Shown one piece after another: positions 1-7,066 of a DNA stretch of 25,368 nucleotides. Source of the stretch: DUMC01 sp035362115 (GTDB taxonomy: Bacteria; Bacillota; Clostridia; Acetivibrionales; DUMC01); NCBI GenBank assembly GCA_035362115.1, contig DAOSDD010000030.1:1-25368 (forward strand), given 5' to 3'. Positions within the stretch are counted from its first letter, which is position 1, and every line of letters begins with the position of its first letter. The position numbers were made by a program, and so were the translations under genes. The notes beneath the pieces were generated by a model. It saw only the letters and a program-made list of their open reading frames with translations, was not told the DNA's origin and did not search any database.

Positions 1-258
1 CATATTATGCTTTTTGTTTCTGGGTACATAAGCTATCATTCCAGGACCTACTTCCTGCTTTTCGTCTCCTATCATAAGTATAGCTCTGCCTTTTAAAATG
101 ACATATATTTCTTCTTCATCGTCATGGGTATCTACCTGAGTACTATTCCCTTTCTCTACAGACACATACCCAAGAGCAATAGTTTCAGCTTCTTCACGGT
201 TAACAAGCATCTTTCTTTTTACATCTTCATTTTCATCCCATATTTTCCTAACAAGCAT
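1..258 (-). CDS. cupin-domain protein, 3' end outside window
   Basis: The first 86 codons of a minus-strand gene whose C-terminus lies beyond the left edge. The ATG at 256-258 follows a GGGGGT ribosome binding site seven bases away. The protein begins MLVRKIWDENED and carries a typical small cupin core: a histidine and acidic residues in STQVDTHDDEEEIYVILKG, then AILMIGDEKQEVGPGMIAYVPRNKKH. Cupins of this size usually bind a metal and either act on a sugar or small acid or simply bind one. It is the last visible gene after a LacI regulator and a NagB-like protein in the same direction, so a role in the same sugar pathway is inferred. The substrate cannot be told from sequence. Confidence 0.8.
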   Translation of the reverse strand, partial: MLVRKIWDENEDVKRKMLVNREEAETIALGYVSVEKGNSTQVDTHDDEEEIYVILKGRAILMIGDEKQEVGPGMIAYVPRNKKHNM

Positions 259-284
259 AATATTACCCCCTTGTAGATTTTATA

Positions 285-344
285 GCAAATGCACCAATAT
301 GTCTCCCGCCCCTATGTGCGGGAGACGAATTAGTGCAATTTTGC
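285..344. repeat. 60-bp imperfect palindrome between nagB-like and cupin genes
   Basis: The core is a perfect 9-bp stem (GTCTCCCGC 301-309, GCGGGAGAC 318-326) around an 8-base loop. Matching arms extend outward with a few mismatches: TGCAC with GTGCA, AAT with ATT, and GCAAA with TTTTGC. No run of T follows in the minus direction, so it does not look like a standard intrinsic terminator. It could be an intra-operon mRNA structure that sets the ratio of the two genes, or a short repeat element. Confidence 0.6.
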
Positions 345-376
345 TGCATTATAATATGTTAATAATGCGCTTATGA

Positions 377-1144
377 TTACAATTCACTTCCACTATCTTT
401 GTCTACATAAAGCACTGCATTATCATGGGTCCTCAATATTGTAGCAGGACATGCGGTACTGATTTCGTCATTAACTGTTCTGGTAACTGCTTCAGTTTTA
501 GTCTTGCCAGGTACCATACAGAAAACATACTTGCATGCCATAAGAGTAGGTATTGTTAAAGTTAATGCGTATTTAGGAACATCATCAATGGTTTTGAAAC
601 AACCATCGTTTACCTGCTGCTGCCTGCACTTTTGTTCAAGCTCAACTACCTTTACAACTTTTTTATCATTGAAGTCTGCTACTGGCGGGTCATTGAAAGC
701 TATATGACCATTTTCACCAATTCCCATACATACTAAATCAGCTGGATACTGTTTTAATAAATTGCTATATCTTTCACATTCTTTTTCTGCATCTTTTGCA
801 CTTACATCAATATAATTTACAGACTTGAAAGATACCTTGCTGAATATTCTATCTTTTAGAAAATTGCTAAAAGCCTGTGGGGCATCTTTAGATATCCCAA
901 CATACTCATCCATATGGAAAGCGTTAATTTTGCTCCAGTCAATTCCCTTATCTTCTATAAGTGAAGCCAGAAATTCATTTTGTGATGGTGCTGCTGCAAA
1001 AATAACGTTAACTTCTCCCTTTTGAGAAATAAGTTCTTTAATTTTAGATGCTGCTTCTTTTGCAGCTCCTTCACCCATTGCTTGTCTTGTTTCATAAATT
1101 TTAACTCTTAATTTGTCTACTTGCATTTCTTTAATGCTGCTCAT
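377..1144 (-). CDS. NagB-family (glucosamine-6-phosphate deaminase-like) protein
   Basis: A 255-residue protein of the usual length for NagB/6-phosphogluconolactonase-type sugar-phosphate isomerases. It has FHMDEY at residues 76-81, containing the conserved catalytic Asp (79), and GIGENGHIAFNDP at 141-153. Compared with E. coli NagB, the general-base His is kept (147), Asp141 is Asn and Glu148 is Asp. Asn at the first position also occurs in some Bacillus-type NagB proteins, but Asp in place of the Glu is less usual. So the fold is clear, while glucosamine-6-phosphate as substrate is not. A GGGAGG site precedes the ATG. It lies 139 bp downstream of the LacI regulator gene in the same direction and probably shares its regulation. 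Confidence 0.8.
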   Translation of the reverse strand: MSSIKEMQVDKLRVKIYETRQAMGEGAAKEAASKIKELISQKGEVNVIFAAAPSQNEFLASLIEDKGIDWSKINAFHMDEYVGISKDAPQAFSNFLKDRIFSKVSFKSVNYIDVSAKDAEKECERYSNLLKQYPADLVCMGIGENGHIAFNDPPVADFNDKKVVKVVELEQKCRQQQVNDGCFKTIDDVPKYALTLTIPTLMACKYVFCMVPGKTKTEAVTRTVNDEISTACPATILRTHDNAVLYVDKDSGSEL

Positions 1145-1283
1145 TTATAAGCCTCCCTTTAACATCATTTGTGATATATATAAATTTTTGTTGCAAGCTT
1201 AATTGTATTGAAATCCCACATTTTATCACTTGTTTTATCAGCTAAAGCAAATCTTGAATTTCACATCTTTAATATGAGATATC

Positions 1284-2324
1284 TTATATTTTAGCTACTG
1301 AACTTCTTATTACAAGTGAAGGCTCCAGTATTATTGATGTATCTTCATATCCATTTCCCTCAAGGCTATGCAGCAGTATCCGACATGCCAGCTTTCCTGT
1401 TTCAAATGCAGGTTGATTTACAGTTGTGAGTGGAGGACTCACCATAGATGAAACCTCAATATTGTCAAAACCTACAACAGAAACCTCCTCAGGCACTTTC
1501 ACTCCATTACCCAGCAGTTCCTGAATAATCCCAAAGGCCGTCATATCATTTACTGCAAAAATAGCTGTGGATCCATTTCTTATCTGCATAAACCTTTTTG
1601 CAAGGTACCTTCCATTTTCAAATTCATAGGTAGCATTCTCATATTCTTCTTCTTTTTCTGAAACAATTACATTATTTTCATTAAAAGGAATACCATTTTT
1701 TGAAAGTCCAAGCTTGTACCCTTCAAAAGCATCTCTTCTGCTCTTCCGGTTCAGCGGAGAAGTAACAAAGGTTATGTTGTTGTGTCCCTGTTCAATAAGG
1801 TATTCTGTTGCAATCAATCCTCCCTTAATATAATCAAAACCTACCTTGCTGCATTTCATGCCTTCTATATCCTGATCAATGGTTACAATTTTTATCCCTT
1901 TTTCCTGCATTATTTCAAGAAATTTATAGTTTTCACCTATAGATGAAATAATTATTCCCTTAACCTGCTTTTGATATAATGTTTCAATGTACTTTCTTTC
2001 TGTAGCTGCATCTCTGAAAGAATTGCACAATAAATTATTAAAACCTTTAAGCCTTGCTTCCTGCTCTACTCCAAGAACCATCTCAGGATAAAACGGGTTG
2101 GAAATTGTAGGAATAATAACTCCTATATCCATGCTATCATTCTTTTTCAGCATTCGTCCAATTATATTAGGTTCATAATTCAGTGTTTCTACAGCATCAA
2201 GAATCTTCTTGCGTGTCTGCTCCTTTACAGGGTAGCCGCTTTTGCTCAATACTCTGGAAACTGTTGCTGTAGAAACACCTGCTTCTTTTGCAATATCATA
2301 TATTGTTGTTTTTTTATTATGCAA
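1284..2324 (-). CDS. LacI-family transcriptional regulator
   Basis: A LacI/GalR repressor of about 346 residues. The helix-turn-helix TTIYDIAKEAGVSTATVSRVL sits at the N-terminus, followed by a hinge (NIIGRMLKKN) and a periplasmic-binding-protein-like effector domain starting at DIGVIIPTISNPFYPEM and containing AIFAVNDMTAFGI and VSVVGFDNI. I place the start at the TTG at 2322-2324. The longer ORF begins at a TTG (2339) whose next bases are the GAGGAG ribosome binding site, which would then lie inside the gene. An operator-like palindrome at 2382-2397 in its upstream region suggests autoregulation. A stronger copy lies before the uxaE-type gene at 17841-17856. Effector unknown; a uronate or its keto derivative is plausible. 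Confidence 0.9.
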   Translation of the reverse strand: MHNKKTTIYDIAKEAGVSTATVSRVLSKSGYPVKEQTRKKILDAVETLNYEPNIIGRMLKKNDSMDIGVIIPTISNPFYPEMVLGVEQEARLKGFNNLLCNSFRDAATERKYIETLYQKQVKGIIISSIGENYKFLEIMQEKGIKIVTIDQDIEGMKCSKVGFDYIKGGLIATEYLIEQGHNNITFVTSPLNRKSRRDAFEGYKLGLSKNGIPFNENNVIVSEKEEEYENATYEFENGRYLAKRFMQIRNGSTAIFAVNDMTAFGIIQELLGNGVKVPEEVSVVGFDNIEVSSMVSPPLTTVNQPAFETGKLACRILLHSLEGNGYEDTSIILEPSLVIRSSVAKI

Positions 2325-2381
2325 TACACTTCTCCTCAATAAACATTTATTGTTTTATTTATTAAAACCAGTATGCTTATG

Positions 2382-2397
2382 TAGTAATCGTTTACTG
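2382..2397. promoter_or_regulatory. LacI-type operator, degenerate copy
   Basis: TAGTAATCGTTTACTG is a CG-centred palindrome with two mismatches between its 8-base arms, the classic form of a LacI/GalR operator. It lies 58 bp upstream of the chosen lacI start. Twelve of its first thirteen-odd core positions, including TAGTAATCG and TTACT, are shared with the perfect palindrome at 17841-17856. Confidence 0.65.
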
Positions 2398-2514
2398 TTT
2401 ATCTTATAACACTTTAAAGAAAAAATCCAGCTATTTTTTTGTGGTATGCTATATTTTCTTCCTATGAAACAAAATATGGTAATATACGATTTTCCAAGTA
2501 TTAAATTTGAACAA

Positions 2515-2553
2515 AGCAACGGGTTGTAGACATAAACTCTACAACCCGTTGCT
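2515..2553 (-). terminator. perfect 16-bp hairpin after the isomerase/dehydrogenase genes
   Basis: AGCAACGGGTTGTAGA at 2515-2530 is the exact reverse complement of 2538-2553, around the loop CATAAAC. It lies 80-118 bp past the stop of the first Gfo/Idh/MocA gene. On the minus strand it is followed by TTTGTTCAAATTT, only a weak T-rich run. It is probably the terminator of that unit, but an mRNA-stabilising hairpin is possible. Confidence 0.55.
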
Positions 2554-2632
2554 GAAATGAATACTATACCTCAAAATCGACTCTTGCCATATTTTTCAAA
2601 TATAGAAAATGCGTCCTTTCTAATACCAGGTA

Positions 2633-3715
2633 TTAACCCTGTATTTTTATCGGCAGCCCTGTATCCATAGAACGGTTGCAAGCCAAGGTAAACTCCAGAG
2701 TTCGAACGGCATCTTCATAAGGAGACCGGATTTTTGAGCTGTCACCTGTGAGTACTGCATCAATGAATGTACGATCACAAAGAATACCAGCACTGCCTTC
2801 CTGTTTGTATGTAATTTCACCGGCTTTAGAAACGCTCAATGCACCATCACCTTTAATTACGAAACCTTTGGATTTATCGGATTTGCTGTCTGCATCTGCA
2901 CCGTTATTGCCGATATCGTTATTATCCTTATAACCGAATATTTTCAAATCACTCAAAATGCGTAATTCTGCTCTTGCATCACGTGAACTAAAGACAATTT
3001 TACTGTCAGCAGCATTACCACCTGTAGCATAGCATCCGGTCGAAATTGCAGCAAGCGCACCACTTTTGAATCGCACAACAGTGGTTGACAAATCTTCGGT
3101 GTCATAGTCTTCAAAATCGGTAACAAAGCCTTTTGTCCCCATAGTAAATACCATATCCGGCTCATCAAATACATATCTTATAATGTCAAATTGATGAATA
3201 GTCTGCTCAACAATCTGCCCGCCTGAAGTTGACCGCTTTCTCCACCACGGAACACCAGGAACGCCGCCAATACGTATACAATCAACAAATATAATTTCAT
3301 TTTCTTTTATAAATTTAACATTTGGTCCAACAAGATTACTGTAGCGGCATTGGAAACCTGCAGCCGTAATAAGTCCGGCTTTTTTAACTTCATCACGAAT
3401 CTGTCTGGCGAGATCCATGCATAATGCAACCGGCTTCTCAACAAAAAAAGGAATGCGGCGGTTTATAGTTTCAAATTCGATCTCTCCATGTTCTGTAGGC
3501 GGTATGCAGATAAATACCATATCAGGATTAATTGCGTCATACATTTCCTTATAATTTGTAAATGCTTTTCCACCGCCTGCTTTAGAAACAAAGCTTTCAG
3601 CCCGTTCAGGAATCAAGTCGCAGAAACCTGCTAATTCAATATCTTGAAAGTTCAAAAAATGGCTAAGATGATAACCACCTATTCCTCCGCAACCTATCAT
3701 TGCAAGCTTTTTCAT
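2633..3715 (-). CDS. Gfo/Idh/MocA-family oxidoreductase
   Basis: An NAD(P)-dependent sugar or polyol dehydrogenase of about 360 residues. The Rossmann motif GCGGIGGYH is at residues 8-16. The family signature lysine is in VEKPVAL (EKP 93-95). The catalytic-side segment GGQIVEQTIHQFDIIRY places His174 and Asp177 in the usual spacing. I start at the ATG at 3713-3715, nine bases after GAGAGG; the longer ORF starts at a TTG only three bases from that site. The stop is followed after 80 bp by a strong hairpin. The gene follows the TIM-barrel isomerase by 92 bp in the same direction, so the two are likely one unit opposite the AraC gene at 4956. Substrate not determinable. Confidence 0.88.
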   Translation of the reverse strand: MKKLAMIGCGGIGGYHLSHFLNFQDIELAGFCDLIPERAESFVSKAGGGKAFTNYKEMYDAINPDMVFICIPPTEHGEIEFETINRRIPFFVEKPVALCMDLARQIRDEVKKAGLITAAGFQCRYSNLVGPNVKFIKENEIIFVDCIRIGGVPGVPWWRKRSTSGGQIVEQTIHQFDIIRYVFDEPDMVFTMGTKGFVTDFEDYDTEDLSTTVVRFKSGALAAISTGCYATGGNAADSKIVFSSRDARAELRILSDLKIFGYKDNNDIGNNGADADSKSDKSKGFVIKGDGALSVSKAGEITYKQEGSAGILCDRTFIDAVLTGDSSKIRSPYEDAVRTLEFTLACNRSMDTGLPIKIQG

Positions 3716-3807
3716 AAACAATTACCTCTCATTTCCGATTATTTTTTATTAGTACTCATATAACCTGTTATTGCATATAATTTTGTATCATTAACTATGA
3801 TTACTAA

Positions 3808-4650
3808 TTATCTGCTACTGCTAATATTAATTATTATGTCAAGTGCGTCTGATGTAATTTTGTATAAATATTCGGGACAGTCCTTTATGATACCAAGTTC
3901 AGCTGTAAGGTAACCATTATAACCTGTTTTACGTAGCGCAGGGATAACTTTGCTCCAATTAGCATCACCTTCCAGAAGATTTACAAAACATCCTCCTCTG
4001 TTAATACCATTACTGCGTTTAAAATCTTTTACATGAATTTTCCGTATACAGGTACTGAGAATTTCAATCCAATATTCGGGATTGGAAAATGCTATTACAT
4101 TTCCTACATCAAAATATGCTCCGATATATGGACAATCAAGTCTGTCAATAAAGTTTTTCATATCAAATGGTGAAATAAAAAAGCCATTCCACACATTCTC
4201 GAGACCAACATTAATTTTTGCGGATTCTATTTCTGATTTGAGTTCTTCGATTGCCATAAATGAATTTTCGTATGCTTGCAATAAAGAGATACTATCTGTC
4301 ATACCGCCCGGTACTGTGAGAACACCGTCTGCACCAAGCTCTGCCGCACATTCCATTTGTTTACGGATTATATCCTTGCCCGATTCGCGAACATCTTTGC
4401 TATCCGAGCCTAATTTGCCTCCGCTCAATGATGTTGAAATACTGGCAATCGGAAGATTATATTCCTCTGCAAGGTGGTTTATTTCAGTGAATATCTCCTT
4501 TCCGGAGCTCATTGTCAATGAGTGACTGGAATAGTTATCTGCGTCCAAATTCAGCTCTATTCCATCAAACCCCGCATTGGAAATATCGCGGAACATTTCC
4601 TCAAAGGTAATATGACTTGGTACCGACCAGGCATTTATTGCTTTTTTCAT
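3808..4650 (-). CDS. sugar phosphate isomerase/epimerase (AP-endonuclease-2-like TIM barrel)
   Basis: A 280-residue xylose-isomerase-like TIM-barrel protein. The four metal ligands of the family can be read off: Glu151 (VGLENVWNGF), Asp181 (AYFDVGNV), His206 (KIHVKDF) and Glu251 (LTAELG). Members include tagatose/psicose 3-epimerases, hydroxypyruvate isomerase and inosose dehydratase/isomerase (IolE/IolI), and sequence alone does not choose between them. An AGGGAG site precedes the ATG. It is the promoter-proximal gene of a two-gene unit with the Gfo/Idh/MocA dehydrogenase, a pairing also seen in inositol and keto-sugar pathways. The upstream region carries a 16-bp tandem array and lies divergent from an AraC gene, the likely regulator. 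Confidence 0.85.
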   Translation of the reverse strand: MKKAINAWSVPSHITFEEMFRDISNAGFDGIELNLDADNYSSHSLTMSSGKEIFTEINHLAEEYNLPIASISTSLSGGKLGSDSKDVRESGKDIIRKQMECAAELGADGVLTVPGGMTDSISLLQAYENSFMAIEELKSEIESAKINVGLENVWNGFFISPFDMKNFIDRLDCPYIGAYFDVGNVIAFSNPEYWIEILSTCIRKIHVKDFKRSNGINRGGCFVNLLEGDANWSKVIPALRKTGYNGYLTAELGIIKDCPEYLYKITSDALDIIINISSSR

Positions 4651-4740
4651 AACATTTTCTCCCTTCCTTTATTAATTATAATTTTTATTGGTAGTTTTTG
4701 TTTTTTAGCAAAAGCTGTTGAAATATTGTTTCATTTAAAT

Positions 4741-4804
4741 GTATACTATGTTTAATGTGTGCTATGTTGAATGTATGCTATGTTAAATGTATACTATGCT
4801 TACA
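4741..4804. repeat. four tandem 16-bp repeats
   Basis: Units at 4741-4756, 4757-4772, 4773-4788 and 4789-4804 follow the consensus GTRTRCTATGTTNAAT; the last ends degenerately in CTTACA. They sit about 90-155 bp upstream of the isomerase start. A 16-bp period is about 1.5 turns of B-DNA. Multiple binding sites for the adjacent AraC protein are a reasonable guess. Confidence 0.85.
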
Positions 4805-4841
4805 GAAGCAACAATATACAATTCGGTTATATATATGGACA

Positions 4842-4884
4842 AATCAACTGTATATTATAATATGTTAAATATTCTCAGTTGATT
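4842..4884. promoter_or_regulatory. inverted repeat around the -10 box of the AraC gene
   Basis: AATCAACTG (4842-4850) and its exact complement CAGTTGATT (4876-4884) flank a 25-bp stretch containing TATAAT at 4856-4861. Both arms also carry GGACA on the outer side. The geometry fits a regulator site over the promoter of the plus-strand AraC gene. No convincing -35 box is visible. Confidence 0.45.
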
Positions 4885-4955
4885 GGACATCTAATTTAAG
4901 CTATTACTATGCATATAAAATATTGCAGGAGGAAATAAATAATAATTAAGATGCT

Positions 4956-5813
4956 ATGGAAAATCAGTCATATTATCGTATTTGGGAAAATTCAGGGTGC
5001 AATGAGGAAATTAATGACCATTATCTTGTAGTAAACTGCGCAGGATGCTGTGTTTTGCCTCATCCTTTTGCTACTCACAATAAATCAGGACGGAAAGATT
5101 ATTATTTGTTATATATATGCAGGGGAATGATGAAAGTTCTGGTAAACGGTGAGATGATGGACATGTGTGCGGGTCAGTTTATTATATTTCCCCCGGAGTG
5201 TGAATATAAATATACAAGGCTTGGAGACGAGGAAGTAATATACTATTGGGCTCACTTTACCGGTTATGGTGCCCGCGGACTGCTGGAAAACTGCAAGCTA
5301 TATGGGAAAAACATATTTAATGCCGGCTTCAACGAACAGGTAATACGTGAATTCAACAATATGTTTTCAGAATTTATCCGCAGGGATTACTGTTTTGAAG
5401 CAGCTGCAGCATCACATCTCATCTCGGCCTGCATAAACTTAAGTAGAAGCATGACCAATTTAGCAACCAGCAGCGACGCAGTTAATCCAGATAGAATATA
5501 TGCATCAATTAAGTTTATACACAAAAATTTCAATTCCAATATATCATTAAAACAGCTTGCCGGCATTGAGCACCTTAGTATCAGCCGTTACCGGACACTT
5601 TTCAAGCAGTATACCGGCTTTTCACCAAAAAATTATATTATTGCACTTCGTATAAATAGAGCATGTGAGTTAACTGTACAAACCGATTTATCTTTAAAAG
5701 AAATTGCTGAATCGGTTGGCTACCACGATCAGCTTTATTTCAGCCGCATTTTCAAAGCTCGTACAGGTATTGCACCAAATTGCTATAAGAAAAATTATCA
5801 GAATAATGCATAA
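4956..5813 (+). CDS. AraC-family transcriptional regulator
   Basis: A 285-residue AraC/XylS regulator. The N-terminal half is a cupin-like sensor domain with a sugar-binding-type core (PHPFATHNKSGRKDYYLLYI, then MCAGQFIIFPPECEY). The C-terminal ~100 residues hold the two helix-turn-helix motifs: ISLKQLAGIEHLSISRYRTL and LSLKEIAESVGYHDQLYFSR, ending in GIAPNCYKK. In-frame stops just upstream force the ATG at 4956, yet the nearest AGGAGG is 23 bases away, so initiation may be weak. It is divergent from the isomerase/dehydrogenase unit and probably activates it. It resembles the other two AraC proteins in this window less than they resemble each other. Confidence 0.9.
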   Translation: MENQSYYRIWENSGCNEEINDHYLVVNCAGCCVLPHPFATHNKSGRKDYYLLYICRGMMKVLVNGEMMDMCAGQFIIFPPECEYKYTRLGDEEVIYYWAHFTGYGARGLLENCKLYGKNIFNAGFNEQVIREFNNMFSEFIRRDYCFEAAAASHLISACINLSRSMTNLATSSDAVNPDRIYASIKFIHKNFNSNISLKQLAGIEHLSISRYRTLFKQYTGFSPKNYIIALRINRACELTVQTDLSLKEIAESVGYHDQLYFSRIFKARTGIAPNCYKKNYQNNA

Positions 5814-5859
5814 TATTACAAGCGTCAAATCATAAAATTAAGCAAGTAATTAAGCAAGA

Positions 5860-5884
5860 AAAGGTGGACATTAAGTTCACCTTT
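5860..5884 (+). terminator. possible bidirectional terminator hairpin
   Basis: AAAGGTG (5860-5866) pairs with CACCTTT (5878-5884) over an 11-base loop, between the convergent ends of the AraC gene and the second nagB-like gene. CCCTCTTGTT follows on the plus strand, which is only weakly T-rich, so support is modest. Confidence 0.4.
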
Positions 5885-5982
5885 CCCTCTTGTTAATCTT
5901 AAAATTTTCAAAGTCAGAGTTTATATCGAAGTTTATAACCTCATATAAAACCACTATCCCTTTAAAGGTAAGTTATGGTTAA

Positions 5983-6933
5983 TTAATTACATTCCGGTTC
6001 CAATGGCCCTGCCAGTTCTTTTAAGAAAAATAATTTACCTGGCAATGTGGGCATATAGCTTGCGGGTATCCAAATGTTAGGTCCGTATCTTAGTGCTACC
6101 CAAAGTGATACTCCCTGCCACATCATCCCTCTTCCCAAGGTTCCATCACAACCACCAATGATTTTATCAGACTGCAGGAATAAACCTGGTCCAATAGTGT
6201 TTGCACGGCATGGAACTAATGTAGTCCTGCTCTTAAAGCTGGTTATTGCATTTTGCTCGATTGTAAGAGGATGAAGTTTTGCAGCTATTCTATGTGTTTG
6301 CTTCTTCCATTCTTCTTCACAGCAAAAATCTGCTGCAAAATGAGGCTCCCAGAATGCTATATGGAACATTCTTCCTATTCCAAATACTGTTATAAGTTTA
6401 GCCCCTTCAGCCTTTAATTTTGCTATCTTTTCGCCATATGTAGGCAAATTATCTTTCGTTGCGAAGTTCCTCTGTGATACAGGTACTGTCAAATTGCCAA
6501 GTGGTCCATAAAAAGCACCTTCCATGGCATTTTGGAAAGCTCCGGGATTTGTTGACTCAAGAGTATTGCCTTCTGAGTCGCTCCACTCATCCATATTGAA
6601 ACCATATACATGGGAACAATCAACATTCCACTCTTTCAGGAAATAAACAGCCCAGCGGTACATTCCCATAGGGCCTACAGGAAGAATCAGAATCAGCTTT
6701 CTTCCTTCATCTTTTGCCTTCTTTATTTCTAGAGCAATTTCATGTCCCATTAATACATTAAAATCATAAATGTTATCACATGGTACAGGAGCGAAATCCT
6801 CGTTCCAGAAAGTCTGTCTTTTAGTTATTTCTTCAGGTGGGTTGGAACAGCATTCATCGATTTTTTTCATATCCCAGCCTGCAGGGAAAAATCCCTCTAA
6901 CAGTGAACCCTTAACTGTGTCCAAAAAGTTCAT
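5983..6933 (-). CDS. divergent NagB-like sugar-phosphate isomerase/deaminase homologue
   Basis: About 316 residues, some 60 longer than NagB. It retains FNMDEW at 112-117 with the catalytic Asp. The second motif reads GIGRMFHIAFWEP at 185-197: relative to E. coli NagB the active-site Asp141 is Met and the following Gly is Phe, while His143 and Glu148 equivalents remain and the Asn of AFNEP is Trp. Such bulky changes argue against ordinary glucosamine-6-phosphate deamination and for a different substrate or a binding role. The longer ORF starts at a GTG (6954) upstream of GGGAGG, so I use the ATG at 6931-6933. It has its own good sigma-A promoter (6975-7003), so it can be made independently of the URO-D gene 133 bp upstream. 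Confidence 0.75.
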   Translation of the reverse strand: MNFLDTVKGSLLEGFFPAGWDMKKIDECCSNPPEEITKRQTFWNEDFAPVPCDNIYDFNVLMGHEIALEIKKAKDEGRKLILILPVGPMGMYRWAVYFLKEWNVDCSHVYGFNMDEWSDSEGNTLESTNPGAFQNAMEGAFYGPLGNLTVPVSQRNFATKDNLPTYGEKIAKLKAEGAKLITVFGIGRMFHIAFWEPHFAADFCCEEEWKKQTHRIAAKLHPLTIEQNAITSFKSRTTLVPCRANTIGPGLFLQSDKIIGGCDGTLGRGMMWQGVSLWVALRYGPNIWIPASYMPTLPGKLFFLKELAGPLEPECN

Positions 6934-6974
6934 AATACAACCTCCCTTAAACACTTGTTTTAGTTGTCATGTAT

Positions 6975-7003
6975 ATTATAATCCTAAAAAGATATAATTT
7001 CAA
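6975..7003 (-). promoter_or_regulatory. sigma-A type promoter of the second nagB-like gene
   Basis: On the minus strand TTGAAA (plus 6998-7003) and TATAAT (plus 6975-6980) are separated by exactly 17 bp. Transcription would start near 6968, about 35 bases before the ATG. Confidence 0.7.
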
Positions 7004-7018
7004 CTATTCTGGCTTATT

Positions 7019-7058
7019 CGGGTGCATTTATCAAATCTGAAGAAATATTTACCAGGGG
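7019..7058. repeat. single arm of the GGGTGCAT dispersed repeat
   Basis: Forty bases match the left arm of the inverted repeat at 19483 at 32 positions, including GGGTGCAT and TGAAGAAATATTTAC. The arm ends nine bases before the stop codon of the URO-D-like gene. No matching opposite arm is nearby. Confidence 0.7.
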
Positions 7059-7066
7059 CTATGGCT

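Larger units (their letters stand above)
2325..2632. other. 308-bp intergenic region before lacI
   Basis: AT-rich gap between the end of the first Gfo/Idh/MocA gene and the start of the lacI-type gene. It holds the operator-like palindrome near lacI and a long perfect hairpin at 2515-2553. I see no further ORF with a ribosome binding site. Confidence 0.6.
4651..4955. other. 305-bp divergent control region, isomerase/AraC
   Basis: Region between two divergent genes. It contains the 16-bp tandem array (4741-4804) nearer the isomerase and a 9-bp inverted repeat bracketing a TATAAT (4842-4884) nearer the AraC gene. A far-set AGGAGG lies at 4927-4932. Both promoters must be here, but I cannot place -35 boxes with confidence. 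Confidence 0.6.

Noticed and set aside
4082..4525. Plus-strand ORF of 147 codons
   Set aside because: Lies wholly opposite the TIM-barrel isomerase gene, which has clear family motifs; no ribosome binding site or recognisable domain.
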